Below are positions 10,801 through 38,578 of a stretch of DNA of 64,000 nt, in pieces. The DNA lies in contig CM069767.1 of assembly GCA_036169595.1 (NCBI GenBank), forward strand, positions 2,714,501 to 2,778,500. The letters run 5' to 3'. Below the pieces are notes generated by a model. It ran no database searches and was not told the origin of the DNA. It was given only the letters and a program-made list of their open reading frames with translations. The position numbers and the translations under genes were made by a program. Source of the stretch: Dictyostelium firmibasis. Lineage: Eukaryota > Evosea > Eumycetozoa > Dictyosteliales > Dictyosteliaceae. The stretch's first letter is position 1; each line of letters starts with the position of its first letter.

Positions 10801-10967
10801 CCTCTTGATAAGAGGTAAAGGAATTGTGAAATTACCAATGAGCATTTTCTTGGATGAACTGGTGATTCATTAAATGCTCTTTTCTCTTGAATAACTTGAC
10901 CTTTATCTAAGTTTTCAAATAAAAAATCTGACTCATCGTCATCTTTTTTTTGAAGAATTCTTCCCAT
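7824..10967 (-). CDS. copG: Coatomer subunit gamma (gamma-COP)
   Basis: This is the large gamma subunit of the COPI coat, which forms vesicles for Golgi-to-ER and intra-Golgi transport together with Arf1. Five exons read on the minus strand: 10967-10731, 10638-10483, 10325-9988, 9894-9696 and 9575-7824. All introns are GT..AG and A+T-rich. The join is 2682 nt, or 893 residues, close to animal gamma-COP (about 870). The N-terminus [20 protein letters not shown] leads into an adaptin-like HEAT-repeat trunk (residues about 20-550). A Ser/Thr-rich hinge follows, then a C-terminal appendage domain from about residue 610 with the beta-sandwich and platform typical of the family. It stands alone, with a T-rich promoter stretch just upstream (10980-11005). 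The only uncertain splice is the exon 3/4 junction: a GTGGGT donor at 9988 is needed to keep the frame. Confidence 0.95.
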
Positions 10968-10975
10968 TTTCCTTT

Positions 10976-11009
<34 letters not shown>

Positions 11010-11225
11010 AATAAAATTTATATTTTATACAATAAAAGAGAATAAAACACACAAATCTATTTATAAAATATTAAAAAAGATTTGGTTTAATATAAAATAA
11101 AATTGTTGACTGTGTGAAGTTATATATATGAATTTAATTTGAAAAGGTTGGATGAAAAATAAAAAAATTAAAAAAAATTTTAAAAAAAAAAATCAAAATT
11201 TTTTTTTTTTTTTTTTTTTGAAAAA

Positions 11226-11260
<35 letters not shown>

Positions 11261-11347
11261 GCAAGATCGTCGTGTTTTATTTTTTTAATTTATTTATTAT
11301 TTAATTATACATTTATTTTGAATAGATGAATTGGAGAAAAAAATTTT
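10968..11347. other. Intergenic region between copG and the AN1-UBX gene
   Basis: 380 bp of A/T runs. A T-tract directly upstream of the copG start (about 10980-11005, minus-strand oligo-A) is the usual Dictyostelium core promoter feature. No further gene is seen. Confidence 0.6.
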
Positions 11348-12826
<1,479 letters not shown>

Positions 12827-12929
12827 TTTTGAAATAAAAAATAAAAATAATAAAATAATAAAATAGTAAAAAACAACAAAAAAAAAAAAAAAAAATAAAA
12901 AATAAAACGGATTTTTTTTTTCATAAAAA

Positions 12930-12964
<35 letters not shown>

Positions 12965-13030
12965 AATAAAATAACAATCTTGGAAAGCCAAGAAAAAAAA
13001 AAGGTTCTTGGGGGTTAAAAAATTAAAATT

Positions 13031-20377
<7,347 letters not shown>

Positions 20378-20668
20378 TTTGTTGACAATATTTGTTTCGA
20401 AAATGTGTAATAATGCGCCTTTTTTGCTTATGATCGTCAAATTTTCATATTTTTTTTTTTTTTTTTTTTTTCATTTTTTTTATTTTCAAAATTTTTTTTA
20501 ATTCAAAGTTTTTTTTTTGTTAATTTTGGAAGTTTCAAAAATTATCATTATATATAATTTCAGAGTTTATTAAATTAAAATATCAAAGAATTTTTGATTT
20601 TCTATAAAAAAACAAAAAATAAAAAAAATATTACAGTTTGTTATTTTAATTTAATAAACTCTAATTAG

Positions 20669-20701
<33 letters not shown>

Positions 20702-21372
20702 TTTTTTTGTTTTTTTCGAAATAAATTATTGAATAACTTTTCTTTTTTTTTTTTCAAATTAATCAACAAATCATATTTTTTTTTATTTTTTATTTTTTAA
20801 ATATTCTCGTCGTTCAAATAAAAATTGGGTTTTGGTATGGATTTTGTTTTATATAGAAAAATTATTTGGCGCATTTTGAGATGCAATTTTTAGTGCATAC
20901 AATTTTGGTGTCGCAAGCAATTAAAAAAAAAAAAAATTAAAAAAAATTAATTTACACAAAAAAGCTCATGTGTTTATTTTTTTAATTAATTTTTTTTTTT
21001 TTATTTTAATTTTATTTAATTTTATTTTTTTATAATATATGTTTACAAGAACACACACCTTCCCTGTAATTTTTTTTATGCTTTTTTTTTTTAATTTATC
21101 AACATCAGTGTTGTTTACTTGAAATTAATTTCACACTCTACAAATAATTTATTACCAATTTTTTATTTTTTTTATTTTTTTTCTAAATTTTTTTTTTTTG
21201 TTTCTTTTTTTTTAATACCGTTTTTTTATTTTTATTCAAATTTATTAATTTATTATATATATTTTTTGTATAAATATTTTTTGTATTTGTATATTTATTT
21301 AATTGTATATATATATATATATTTTTTTTTTATTTTTTTTATTTTATTATTTATTTAATTTTTTTTCCAAGA
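20378..21372. other. Divergent intergenic region (nucleoporin / Argonaute)
   Basis: About 1 kb of T and A runs between two divergently transcribed genes, so it should hold both promoters. A TATATATATA run followed by a T-tract (21306-21340) sits 30-70 bp upstream of the Argonaute start. A small less A+T-rich island (20810-20925) is visible but has no open frame or RNA fold I can support. Confidence 0.5.
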
Positions 21373-24300
21373 ATGTCAAAAAACTTAAAAGAAAATGAAC
21401 ATGAACATGAAGAAGATGAAGACTATGATTACTGTGAATTCCCAGAGGTAGATTTTGATTCATCTTCAGACGGATCCAATATCTCTTCATTCACTCCCTG
21501 GGTTCCAAAAAATAGGATTAACTTCAAGAATTTAATAGTTGATAATCCTAGCGTCAATGATATTCCACCAGTCTCGATTGATCCTAAAAATACAAATCAA
21601 AAACTTACAAAAGGAGGAGTTTCAGGTATTGGGAATAAAAATAATAACCAAAATAATTTAAATAATAAAAATAATAATAATAATAATAACAATAATAATT
21701 TTAATAATAAAAATAATAATATTAATAATAAAAGTAACCTAAACAATAAGAATAATATTAAAAATGATAACTATAAAAATACCTTTTATGATAATAGCCA
21801 TAATCAATATGTTGGAGGAAGAGGTGTCTCTCCAAGAGCAAGAGTCAAACAAAGTAATTTTGGGGACCGAAAATTTGTAAATTATAATACCAATACTCCA
21901 ATTAATATACCACAAAAACCACCACAACCAATCTTATCTACTATTCGACCTTCTCAATATGTATATACTCCAATAAATGCAAAATTATCACCAAACACAA
22001 TATCTACAACAACACCAACAACACCAACACCATCAATCACTACAACAAAACCAAGATCAACACCACCAATCACTACAAACACTCCTACAACAACAACAAC
22101 AACAACAACAACTACAACAACTTCGAGTTCATCAACAACACAACATTTTGATAAACAAACTAAAGGTGATAATAAACAATCATCAAAATCAGATGAAAAC
22201 CATTTATTGTCCTTGAAAAAAGCATTATTGCCTCCAATTAAAGATAATTCTGAAATTGGTATAGTCGATATTACAAAAGAAAATCAAGATGATGAAGAAA
22301 TAATTATTGAAAAAAGAGATCCACCTAAATTAAAAGATGATTTATACTTTAATCTTCCAAAACCAACAAATGCAACACTTGAAGGTATTCCTTCTGAAAA
22401 ATCTCAAATATTAACGAATTACTTCAAATTATCATTTCATCCAAATATTAAGCCAATTTATAAATATAAAATCAAAACATTTGTATGTTGTTTATGAAAG
22501 AATTTTTTTTTTAAAAATTAAATATTAATAATTGATTTTTTTAAAATAAATAGCCAAGAATTAATCCAAAACATTCACTAAGAATTGAAATCATTCAAAC
22601 ATTGGTAAAAAATAATCCACATATATTTAAATATGAGGCATTTAAATATGATGGTGATTTTGTATCAATGTATTCTCAAAACTCTTTTTCAAATTTTTCA
22701 ACAAATATTAATGGTTATGAAATTAGAATTACTTTTGAAAGAGAAATAATAATTAATACCAATGATCTTAAAAATAGGGATATGGATTCAATTATATTTT
22801 TAAATATTTTAACAAAATCTGTTTGTATTATTATTTACTGTAAGAGATTTTTTTTAAAAAAAATAATATAAATCTAATTTTATTTATAATTTTAAGTTTT
22901 TTACATCTTTAGGATTTATAAAAATAGGTAGACATTTTTATTCTAAAATAACGAACCCTATATCAGAGTATGAAATTGATATTTGCAATGGATATATCTC
23001 AAGTGTTCATTTGGTTGAAAATGGTGTTGCAATGCTTTTAGATATTACATCCAAGGCCATTAGATCAAAAAGTGTTTTAGATAGAATGAAAGAATTGAAT
23101 ATGGATCATGATAAATGTCAAAATGAACTTCAAGGTAGAATAATATTTACCAAATATAATAATAGACATTATAAAGTGAATAGAATTGCATGGGAAAAAT
23201 CAATTGATGATCAATTATATATAAAAATTGGTGTCCCACCAACACCAACATCAAATTCAGAAATAAAATCTGAGGTGGAATCACCAAACACACCAAAGCC
23301 ATCATCAATTTTTACAACACCAATGACATTTGCACAATACTATGAGTTAAATTATAGTTTAAATCCAATAAAAGATAAGAATCAACCATTGTTAGAGGTT
23401 ACAATCACTAGAAACTCAAGAAAAGAAACCATTTCCCTTGTTCCAGAATTATGTATCCAAACTGGTATTCCACAATTATTTAATTCTCAAGATCAATTAA
23501 CCTTGGGTACTGAAATCGATAATCGTACAATAATAAGTCCGAAAGATAGATTTGAAATTTTAAATCGATTTATACTAGATTTAAATTTACATAAACAAAT
23601 TCGTAGTCAATTATTAAATTGGGGTGTTTCAATAGGTGATCCAATAAGAATCGAATCTTCACAGTACAATGTCAAACTGATTACTAATTCAAATAACAAT
23701 TATCTTTCTCAAGTTACTTGGTCATTAATTGGTAGAAAATGTGATATTGAAAATAATGAAAAAAATATTAATATATTGGTGAAAGATTATTGTCATTTGC
23801 CATCGCCATTTTCAATTGTTAAAGTACCCGATCAATCCGATCCAAGCGATTTTATTACAATGTTTTCAGAAGAGTTGGATAGAAATATTACGATAGAGTT
23901 ATTTATTATTATTTTACCAGAGGTAGGACATTCGTTCATTTATAAATCAATAAAGAATGTTTCATTATTAAGAAGTCATGCAGTAATAACACAATGTGTA
24001 AAAACCTCAAAAATAAAAGAGCGTTTTAATTTAATTTCAAAACCAATTGCATGCCAAATCATTGCAAAAATGGGGAAATATCCATGGTCAATAGACCCAA
24101 AAACATTTTCAAATATTCCAGAGAATACAATGGTCATCGGAATCGATGTAACTCACAATCCAGAGATTACATATTCAGTTGCTGCATTCGTCGCTTCAAT
24201 TAATAATAGTCATTCTCAATATCGTCATAAAATAAATATTCAGCCTTTTTTAAAAGAGATATTGGATAGTGGGTTCATTGTTTCCTCAATCAAAGATTCA

Positions 24301-24903
24301 TTGAATGCCTATCGATCACTACACCCTAAAAATAAGTACCCAGAGTTGGTAATTGTCTATAGGGATGGTGTGGCAGATGGTATGCTAAAAAAAGTAAAAG
24401 AACAAGAAGTTGACTATATGAAAAGGGCACTTGATTCAATCGATAGTAAGATTTTATTGATGTATGTTATCGTTAAAAAGAATACCAATACTAGATTTTT
24501 AAATCTACAAGATAACACAAATCCGTCCAATGGTACACTAGTAGACAGAAGTGTAACCCATCCTTTTTGGTATGATTTTTATTTGGTTTGTCAAAATACA
24601 AGTAAAAAATCAAAATCTTCAGTTAGACCAACAAACTATCATATTATACACAATGATGCAAATATTCCTGTTGACTCTTTTCAATTTTTTACTTTTCAAA
24701 TGTCAAATTTATTTTTTAATATTAATAATAGTGTTAGAACACCAGCTCCTTGTAATTATGCTCATTATTTAGCTTATTTCGTTGGTAAATATTTTCAAAC
24801 ACCTCAAAAACTAAACAATTCAGTTTCAATAAAATCAACTATTGAAAATAGTCCTGAAATACCTTATGATGAAAGCCTATTTAACAAACTATATTTTATA
24901 TAA
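21373..24903 (+). CDS. Argonaute protein (PAZ and PIWI domains)
   Basis: Three exons: 21373-22482, 22554-22820 and 22897-24903 (about 1127 residues). Residues 1-270 are disordered and rich in Asn, Thr and Pro, with an acidic start. N-terminal and linker domains follow, then a PAZ domain (around KYNNRHYKVNRIAW) and a PIWI domain. The PIWI domain keeps the slicer residues: Asp in VIGIDVTHNP (about residue 876), Asp in YRDGVADG (about 949) and His in PAPCNYAHYLAY (about 1082). It is therefore likely a small-RNA-guided nuclease. Dictyostelium is known to have a set of Argonautes (Agn proteins) acting with Dicer homologues and RdRPs in transposon silencing; which one this is I cannot tell. The exon 2/3 junction is the weakest call: the strong donor at 22840 would create a stop, so a GTTTGT donor at 22821 with acceptor at 22896 is used. 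Confidence 0.85.
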
Positions 24904-25145
24904 ACAATAAAAATAGCAATAATAAAAATAAATAATAAAAATAATAAAAATTAATTTTTTAATTTGGTATTTTTAAAGATTTAAATTAATAAGCCAAAAA
25001 AATCAATTTTCTCAAAAAGAATTTTATAAATCACTAATTTAATAAAAAAAGAATAATTTAATTATTTTAAATAAAATTAGTTGTAAATTATTGTAAAAAA
25101 TAGAAAGAAAAACAATTTAAATTTTACCATAATTTTCTTTTATTT

Positions 25146-25184
<39 letters not shown>

Positions 25185-25254
25185 TTTTTTTTTTTTTTTA
25201 TTTGTTTACAAATTAACCCCATTTTTGAAAATTTTAATTTTTATCAATATAAAA
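24904..25254. other. Intergenic region upstream of the gamma-glutamyl hydrolase gene
   Basis: 351 bp of A/T-rich DNA with a long T-tract at 25147-25200, just upstream of the start, typical of a Dictyostelium promoter. No gene is seen. Confidence 0.5.
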
Positions 25255-26298
25255 ATGATAAAACAATTTTCATTGCTTTTTTATATTTATTTATTTATAA
25301 ATTTTGATTTAATAAATGCAATAAACAATACACCAATAATTGGTATCTTAACACAACCAATTCCCAGTTCATTTAGTGTTAAATATGGTGACAATTATTT
25401 AATGGCATCCTACGTAAAATATATAGAATCAGCAGGGGCAAGAGTTATTCCCATTATTTACAACCAAGATAACGAAAGCTTAAAAAACATATTTAAACAA
25501 ATTAATGGAATTTTGTTACCAGGTGGGGATGTTGACTTTGAAAAAGAAACACTATATGTGAAAACTCTTGGTATGATTTGGGATTATGTGTTGGAGGTAA
25601 ATAAAAATGGAGATTATTTCCCTTTATGGGGAACCTGTTTAGGTTTGGAAGAAATTGTATCATTACAAGCAGAAACTTTTGATGTTTTGACAGATTTCAA
25701 TGCTGAAAATTATTCTATTCCCTTAAATTTTACAAATAATGCTTTTGAAAGTAAGATTTTAAAAGATTGCCCCAGTAATATTATTCAATCACTATCATTT
25801 GATCCGATAACAATGAATAATCATCACTTTGGACTATCTCCAAATACCTTTAGTAGCTACCCATCTTTATATCAATTTTTTGATGTTTTAGCATTTAATA
25901 ATGATAAAAGTGGAAATGAATTCATTTCTTTAATGGAATCAAAGGAATTCCCAATATATGCAATTATTTGGCATCCTGAAAAATCACAATATAGTTGGTA
26001 TTATGAAGATGCAACGGATCATTCATTTAATGCAGTTTTAGCAAGTCAATACATGGCAAACTTTTTTGTAAATGAAACAAGAAAATCAAACCATAAATTC
26101 AATGATAACGAATTTTTATTTAAATCTTTAATATATAATTATAATCCAATTTATACATTTAAAGATGTCCACGTAGAACAAATCTATTTCTTTAATACCT
26201 CAAATAGAGATTTAAACAATGGTTTAAATATAAATCAATTAATCTCAAAAAAATTATTTGTAATAATTTTTATCTTTATTATAATTTTTTTTAAATAA
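25255..26298 (+). CDS. Gamma-glutamyl hydrolase (folate conjugase), secreted or lysosomal
   Basis: A single-exon gene of 347 residues. The first ATG in the frame is at 25255. An N-terminal hydrophobic signal peptide (FSLLFYIYLFINFDLINA) is followed by the class I glutamine amidotransferase-like fold of gamma-glutamyl hydrolases. The nucleophile Cys lies in LWGTCLG (about residue 128), the catalytic His in IIWHPEKS (about 240), and the early motif IIGILTQP is typical. The enzyme removes gamma-linked glutamates from folylpolyglutamates in lysosomes or outside the cell. Several N-x-S/T sites fit a secretory route. Unusually, the C-terminus ends in a very hydrophobic stretch (KLFVIIFIFIIIFFK), which could be a membrane anchor or a GPI-type signal; most family members lack it. 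Confidence 0.9.
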   Translation: MIKQFSLLFYIYLFINFDLINAINNTPIIGILTQPIPSSFSVKYGDNYLMASYVKYIESAGARVIPIIYNQDNESLKNIFKQINGILLPGGDVDFEKETLYVKTLGMIWDYVLEVNKNGDYFPLWGTCLGLEEIVSLQAETFDVLTDFNAENYSIPLNFTNNAFESKILKDCPSNIIQSLSFDPITMNNHHFGLSPNTFSSYPSLYQFFDVLAFNNDKSGNEFISLMESKEFPIYAIIWHPEKSQYSWYYEDATDHSFNAVLASQYMANFFVNETRKSNHKFNDNEFLFKSLIYNYNPIYTFKDVHVEQIYFFNTSNRDLNNGLNINQLISKKLFVIIFIFIIIFFK

Positions 26299-26869
26299 AA
26301 AATAAATCTATTCTTTCATTAAAAAAAAAAAATAAATAAATAAATAGAGATTTTTATTGTTTTTTTTTTTCTTAAAATTAGCTATTTAACTCATCTTTTG
26401 TTGGTTTACAAATTGTCAACACAAGTATTTAAAAAGATATTTTTAAATCTTTTGAAGTAATGAATTTAAATTATTCACAAAATATTTATTATCAATTAAA
26501 AATAAAACATCAATGAGATAACTCTTTTTTCTATCTCTACTTAAAATTTTCATTTAATTAAAAAAAATAATTTTTTTTAATTTGACTCCTTAAAAAAAGA
26601 AATAATTAGCAGTTTAAATCTCACAGAGAAAAACTACCCAAACCATTTCTTTTTTTTTTTAAAATCAAAAAAAAAAAAAAAAAGTTAAGAATTTAATCCT
26701 TGCACAAATGATTGTGATTTTTGATCAATTCTTTAATTTTGTTGTTTATGGTAAGTATATTTTAATAAGTAATAAACTAATGATTAAATATAACGCTTTT
26801 TATTATTTTAGATTATGGTTATAATTATTTATAAAAAATTAAAAAACATTATTAAAAATTCGTCAATGT

Positions 26870-26908
<39 letters not shown>

Positions 26909-27256
26909 AAATCCACCAATAAGTAAATTATTTTCTAAAAAGTTTAAAAAAACAATTTTTAATTTATGTAATCATAGCTATTTTTGTTATTTTTTCTTTT
27001 TTTTTTAATTTTTTATATTATAAAGTAAAAAAATGAAAAAAAGGTTTTTTTTTCAGATTTAAAAGATTAAAACTAAAAAAAAATATTTTTTCAAATAAAA
27101 GATAGTAATAATTAATGGATTTAATAAAATATTCTATAAAATCCAATTATTTATTTTAGTATAAAAATTGTAATTTTTTTTATATTTTTTTATTATATTA
27201 TTCAACATAAAATAAAATAAAAAACTTAAAAAAAAAAAATTAAACAATAAAAAAAA
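26299..27256. other. Intergenic region with a possible micro-gene
   Basis: 958 bp, mostly A/T runs. Apart from the small spliced frame at 26708-26834 listed separately and a T-tract near 26870-26900, I see nothing distinctive. Confidence 0.5.
26708..26834 (+). CDS. Possible two-exon micropeptide gene (21 residues)
   Basis: An ATG at 26708 opens a 43 nt exon ending at a consensus donor (GTAAGT, 26751). A 61 nt A+T-rich intron ends in TTTTAG (26811), and a 23 nt second exon ends in TAA. The product would be MIVIFDQFFNFVVYDYGYNY plus Leu. The layout (a tiny first exon and one short intron) recalls the short two-exon genes common in Dictyostelium, but the peptide belongs to no family I know and could be chance. 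Confidence 0.22.
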
Positions 27257-27631
27257 ATGAAATTAATTCAAATTATTTGTGCACTTTTGGTATTAACAGC
27301 TGTAGCATCAGCCACAGTATCTCATCATGATTGCTCACTTGATACTATGGTATTAGGATCATGGAAACAAGATGGTATGACAATTATTCAATATGCAATA
27401 ACCATTGAAAACCATACAAATAAAATGATTAAATCCATTCATATCTCAACAGATCATACCTTAACATTGGTAGATAAATCATCAATTTGGAATATTGAAA
27501 AACAATCAAATGGAGATTTAACTTTACCTGTAGGTCAACCAACAATCGCCCCTCACAGTTCTCTTACTTTTTATTGTATCTTAAAAGGAACCACCCGTCC
27601 AAATCTTTATGTTAAATCAATCTCTTTTTAA
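27257..27631 (+). CDS. Small secreted protein with a CBM49-type carbohydrate-binding domain
   Basis: 124 residues in one exon. It has a clear signal peptide (MKLIQIICALLVLTAVASA) and one compact beta-rich domain of about 100 residues. This resembles the CBM49 cellulose-binding modules found in Dictyostelium spore-coat, stalk and cellulase proteins (ENHTNKMIKSIHISTDHTLT; later LPVGQPTIAPHSSLTFYCIL). There are two Cys in the mature part. It is probably exported to bind cellulose in the slime sheath, stalk or spore wall. It has no catalytic domain. A TATA-poor A/T promoter and a long A-tract lie just upstream. Confidence 0.75.
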   Translation: MKLIQIICALLVLTAVASATVSHHDCSLDTMVLGSWKQDGMTIIQYAITIENHTNKMIKSIHISTDHTLTLVDKSSIWNIEKQSNGDLTLPVGQPTIAPHSSLTFYCILKGTTRPNLYVKSISF

Positions 27632-27653
27632 ATATAAAAGGAATGAATGATTG

Positions 27654-27686
<33 letters not shown>

Positions 27687-27857
27687 ATTTTTTTTTTTAA
27701 AAATAAAAATATATTTAAAATATTTATATTATTATAACAATTGAGTTTATTCTATTTATTTCAAATTTATGATATTATTATTATTATTATTAATTGGTTT
27801 CTTTTTTTTTAATGTTTTTTTTTTTCATGTTTTTTTTTAGTGCCAACTTATTTTTTT

Positions 27858-29611
27858 TTAAGAAACCAATTTATTATTTATACCATTACTAAGTTGACCG
27901 ATTTGGTTTGCCCATTTATGAATTGATGTGTATTTCCAATAAGCAGAAGATTTAGCGGTATCAAGCTCTAATTGTTGATTTACTTGATCGATTGAACCTC
28001 TGATCTTGTTATCAAGGATCAAAGAAACCAAAAGAGACTCTACGTCACTAGATGGGATATTTAATTCTTTGGAGATGAATGAAATTCTAATTCTAGTGTA
28101 TGGTTTTAAAAGTTTCAAAAGGACTTGAGTTCTAATGTTTCTCAATAAATCCTCAATGTACATTCTAATGAATGGATCATCCATAATGGTTTTACGATTA
28201 TCCTTTAAGATCTTTTCAAATGCATAAATATCATTCTTTTCATATGCCATAACTAAATTTGTCATTGCTAAAATATCTGGATCGTTTTTATATCTATTAA
28301 TAAAATAATAATAATAATTAATATAAATTATAAATTTAAATTTTTTTTTCTTTTTTTTTTTTTTTTTTTCAATACTCACGGTTTTGCTTCAGTTGAATCG
28401 AATGGATTAATAGTTGAAAGCATTAACATACATGCTAAAACTAAATATTTAAGACATTGAATTCTTCTAGAGTTACCAGCTTCATCATAGTTTTTGAAAG
28501 CTTCGAAAAAGTCGGTGTGTGCTTTTTCCCATTCTTTTTCGGCCATATGCATTTTACCACCACATTCTCTAATGATACCCATAATACGTGGATGTGGAAT
28601 GGCACTCTTGATTTCAAGTGCTTTTTTATACAAATCTTTTAATTTCTTATTGTTCTTGGTCTCTGTATACATTTGAATCTCCAATGCATAAATATCAACC
28701 AATTGACTACCTTTCTTTTGATCATCGGTACCATCCTCTAATTCACATGATTTATGTAAATCTCTTAAAATCTTTGCTAAACGACCATACTCTGCTTTTT
28801 CAAATAATAATTTTGCCAATTTAAGATTTGTTCTAAACCAAACTCTCTAAAAATTATTATTATATTTGTAAATATTTATAATTTTTTTAGATTTAATAAA
28901 ATTGTTATTATTTATTAAATAAAATTAAAATTATATATTAAATTTTTAATTTATTTTTCAACTTTTTTTTTTTTCAATTTTTTTTTTTTTTTTCCCCAAA
29001 AAAAAATTCACCAATAATTAAGAAAAAATAAAGAAACAATGATGGTGAACAAAATTAAAAATTTAAAAAAAAAAAAACTTACCTCATTTTTAGTATCTAA
29101 CAAAGATTTTAAAGTTAAATCAAAAACCTTTTGAATCATATCTAATTCGATTGTATTACTTGATGAAACCATATCTAAAATTGAATTGATACCTTTTTCG
29201 ATATAATTACTACTTGCTGATGATTTAGTGTAAGGAAGGAACTTTTTAAAGCTTTCTAACATATTATCGAAATCTCCAATACGGAAATATAATTTTGTTA
29301 TCTTTTTCAATGCTTTAAAACCCCTGTATTTTGTGATTGTTTTTTTTTTTTTTGTAAGTTTATTTGATTTTTTTTTTTTTCTCTTTTTTTATAATTTATA
29401 TTTACCATTCACCCTTTTCACCATTTTCTAAATCAACAACTTTTTCATAACTTTTAATTGCATCTGGAATTGATTCATCAATTAAACCTTTAGAGTTATA
29501 ATACTGATTTTCAATTTCTACTCCCTCTGATTCGCTATCATTTTGATCTTGATCTTCATCATCATCAAAATATTCATCATCATCATACATCATATCTTCA
29601 TCGTCTGACAT
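27858..29611 (-). CDS. csn2: COP9 signalosome complex subunit 2 (CSN2)
   Basis: Four exons: 29611-29406, 29323-29083, 28846-28380 and 28293-27858 (449 residues; human CSN2 has 443). An acidic N-terminus ([20 protein letters not shown]) is followed by TPR/PCI helical repeats. A PCI winged-helix domain lies near the C-terminus ([20 protein letters not shown], then [20 protein letters not shown]). CSN2 is a scaffold subunit of the signalosome, which removes Nedd8 from cullins and so controls SCF ubiquitin ligases; the subunit contacts the cullin. Conservation along the whole length is high. The gene is convergent with the CBM49 gene and lies in tandem with the LRR/EGF gene upstream, with T-tracts at 29709-29729. 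Confidence 0.95.
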
Positions 29612-29893
29612 TTTTGTTTTGTTGTGTGTTGTTGTTATAAATACAAATATTAATATTAATGAGAAAATAAAGATAAGAGAAAAAAAAAAAAAAATCTTAT
29701 TTTTTGATTTTTTTTTTTTTTTTTTTTTTGAAATTAAAAAAAAATAAATTGAAAAAATTAAAAAAAAAAATTAAAAATAAAAAAAAATTATGTTCAGTTT
29801 TCAATTTTTGTTGTAAATGAGTTTTTTTAAATAAATATAAATTTGTTTTTTTTTTTATTTTTTAATGTCATAAATATTTTTTTTTTTTTTTTT

Positions 29894-33694
<3,801 letters not shown>

Positions 33695-33963
33695 TTCTGT
33701 GTTTGTTTGTTTTGGGAGTTACACAAGAAAAGGATTTTTAAATTAAAAAAACTTGAAAAAAAAAATTTAAAATTCAAAAAAACATAAATAAAAAAAATAA
33801 AAAAAAATAAAATAAAAAAAAAAATGAAAAATAAAAAAAAATTTTCGAAGGTGGCTTGTCAGTTGATTCTGTTTTGGGAAAACTAAGACTCTTTTTTTCT
33901 TTCTCAAAGGGTAAATTTATTTATTTATTTTTTATTTTTTTTATTTTTTTTATTTTTTTTTTA

Positions 33964-36587
<2,624 letters not shown>

Positions 36588-37103
36588 ATTTTTAGACATC
36601 GAACAAAATAAAAAAAAAAGTTGAGAAAGAAAGTTTTTTTTAATTTTAGTGTATACACTAAAAAACGAAAATAGAAGTTTTTTTTTCTTTTTTTTTTTTT
36701 TTTTTTTGGCAGCAGTTATTAGTTTTTTTTTTATTTTTTTTATGAAAATTTTTTTATTTTGTTCAATGATTACTATAAAACCGGTTATGCGATCTGTGCA
36801 AATATCAAAAAAAAAAAAATAAAAAATAAAAAAAAATAAAAATAAATTGAATTTATATAAATAAAAACGGTTTATTATTTCGATAAAAAAAAAATTTAGA
36901 AAGAAAAAAAATTTTAAAAAAAATTATGTAGATGGAAAAAAAAAAAAAAACAAGTGAAAAATATGTCTTTAATTAGTATTTTTTAATTTTTTTTTTTTTT
37001 TTTTTTTAATTATTATTTATTTTTATATTTTTATATTTTTTTTTATTTATTTATTTTTAATTATTATTTATTTTTATTTTTTATTTATTTTCGTTGTGTG
37101 TGT

Positions 37104-37137
<34 letters not shown>

Positions 37138-37189
37138 CAATGCCCCATTAAATTTAACGAATTATCATAATTTTATTTTTATTTATTAT

Positions 37190-37230
<41 letters not shown>

Positions 37231-37456
37231 ATTTTTTTGACTTATCAAAATTCGTACCCCGAGTTTTTTTTTTTCTTCTAACTGTTCCCATCTTCAAACC
37301 TTTCTATCTCTTATTTTGTAGAACAATGATGATTTTTCATTAAAAAAATATTAATAAACCTTTTTAATCATATTGGGTTGTGAAAGTGCAATCTTGATCT
37401 TGAAAGATTATTTTTATATTTTTTTATTTAAAAAATCCCCTCGAGCAAATATTTCC

Positions 37457-37496
<40 letters not shown>

Positions 37497-37570
37497 CAAA
37501 TTTGAAAAAATATCCCACCAAAAACTCTTTTTTTATATTTTTAAATAAAATATAATTTTTGTCTTAAACA

Positions 37571-37611
<41 letters not shown>

Positions 37612-38041
37612 GTCTTTAATTTTATCTTTAGGAATATGAATGTCCCCATTTTATAGATTCCTAAATATTTTTTAATAATGTTTGTAAATTATATTTTGAT
37701 TTTTGAAAAAACAAAAAAGTTATTTGTTTCAAATGAAAATCATAATGTTTTTGATTTTGATATTCAGATATTTTTTTTTTTTTTTTTTTCAAAGAACTAA
37801 AAAAAAATAAAATAAAAAAAAAATAAATAAAAAACAACATTATTAAGTAAACCCTAAAAAAGGAATATTATTTTTGAAATTTAACATCACATTTTTTTTT
37901 TTTTTAAATTTAACCATCGAAATTTTAGTGGTGGTTAACAATATAGATTGAATATCATTTTTAAGATATTCATTCAATCAATAAAAGTTTTCATTGCCAA
38001 ACAAATTCTTTAAAAAACAGGGTATTATTTTTTTTTTTTAT

Positions 38042-38087
<46 letters not shown>

Positions 38088-38239
38088 CAACACCCACACA
38101 ATGGTTGATTTAAAATTTAAGGAAATATTTTTTTACATATTTCACAAAAAAAAAAAAAAATTTCTATAAATATTTTTTGAAAAATATAAATTTTTATAGT
38201 GATAGTCTTGCATATTTAAATTATTTAAATTTTCCGAAT

Positions 38240-38352
<113 letters not shown>

Positions 38353-38578
38353 GTGTAATAATTCAACTCGATAGTTTAAATAATATTATTATAAATATTA
38401 GTTTTCTATTTCTGGCACTATATTAATAGAATCATAAGATAATCAATTATTTTATAAATTTTTTTTTTTTAAAATTTTGGTGTTTTTTTTTTTTTTTTTT
38501 TATTACAATGGAACTACTATCAAATTATATCAAATAAAATGAAAAAAATGCTGACGGTATTATATAAATAGTGCTTTT

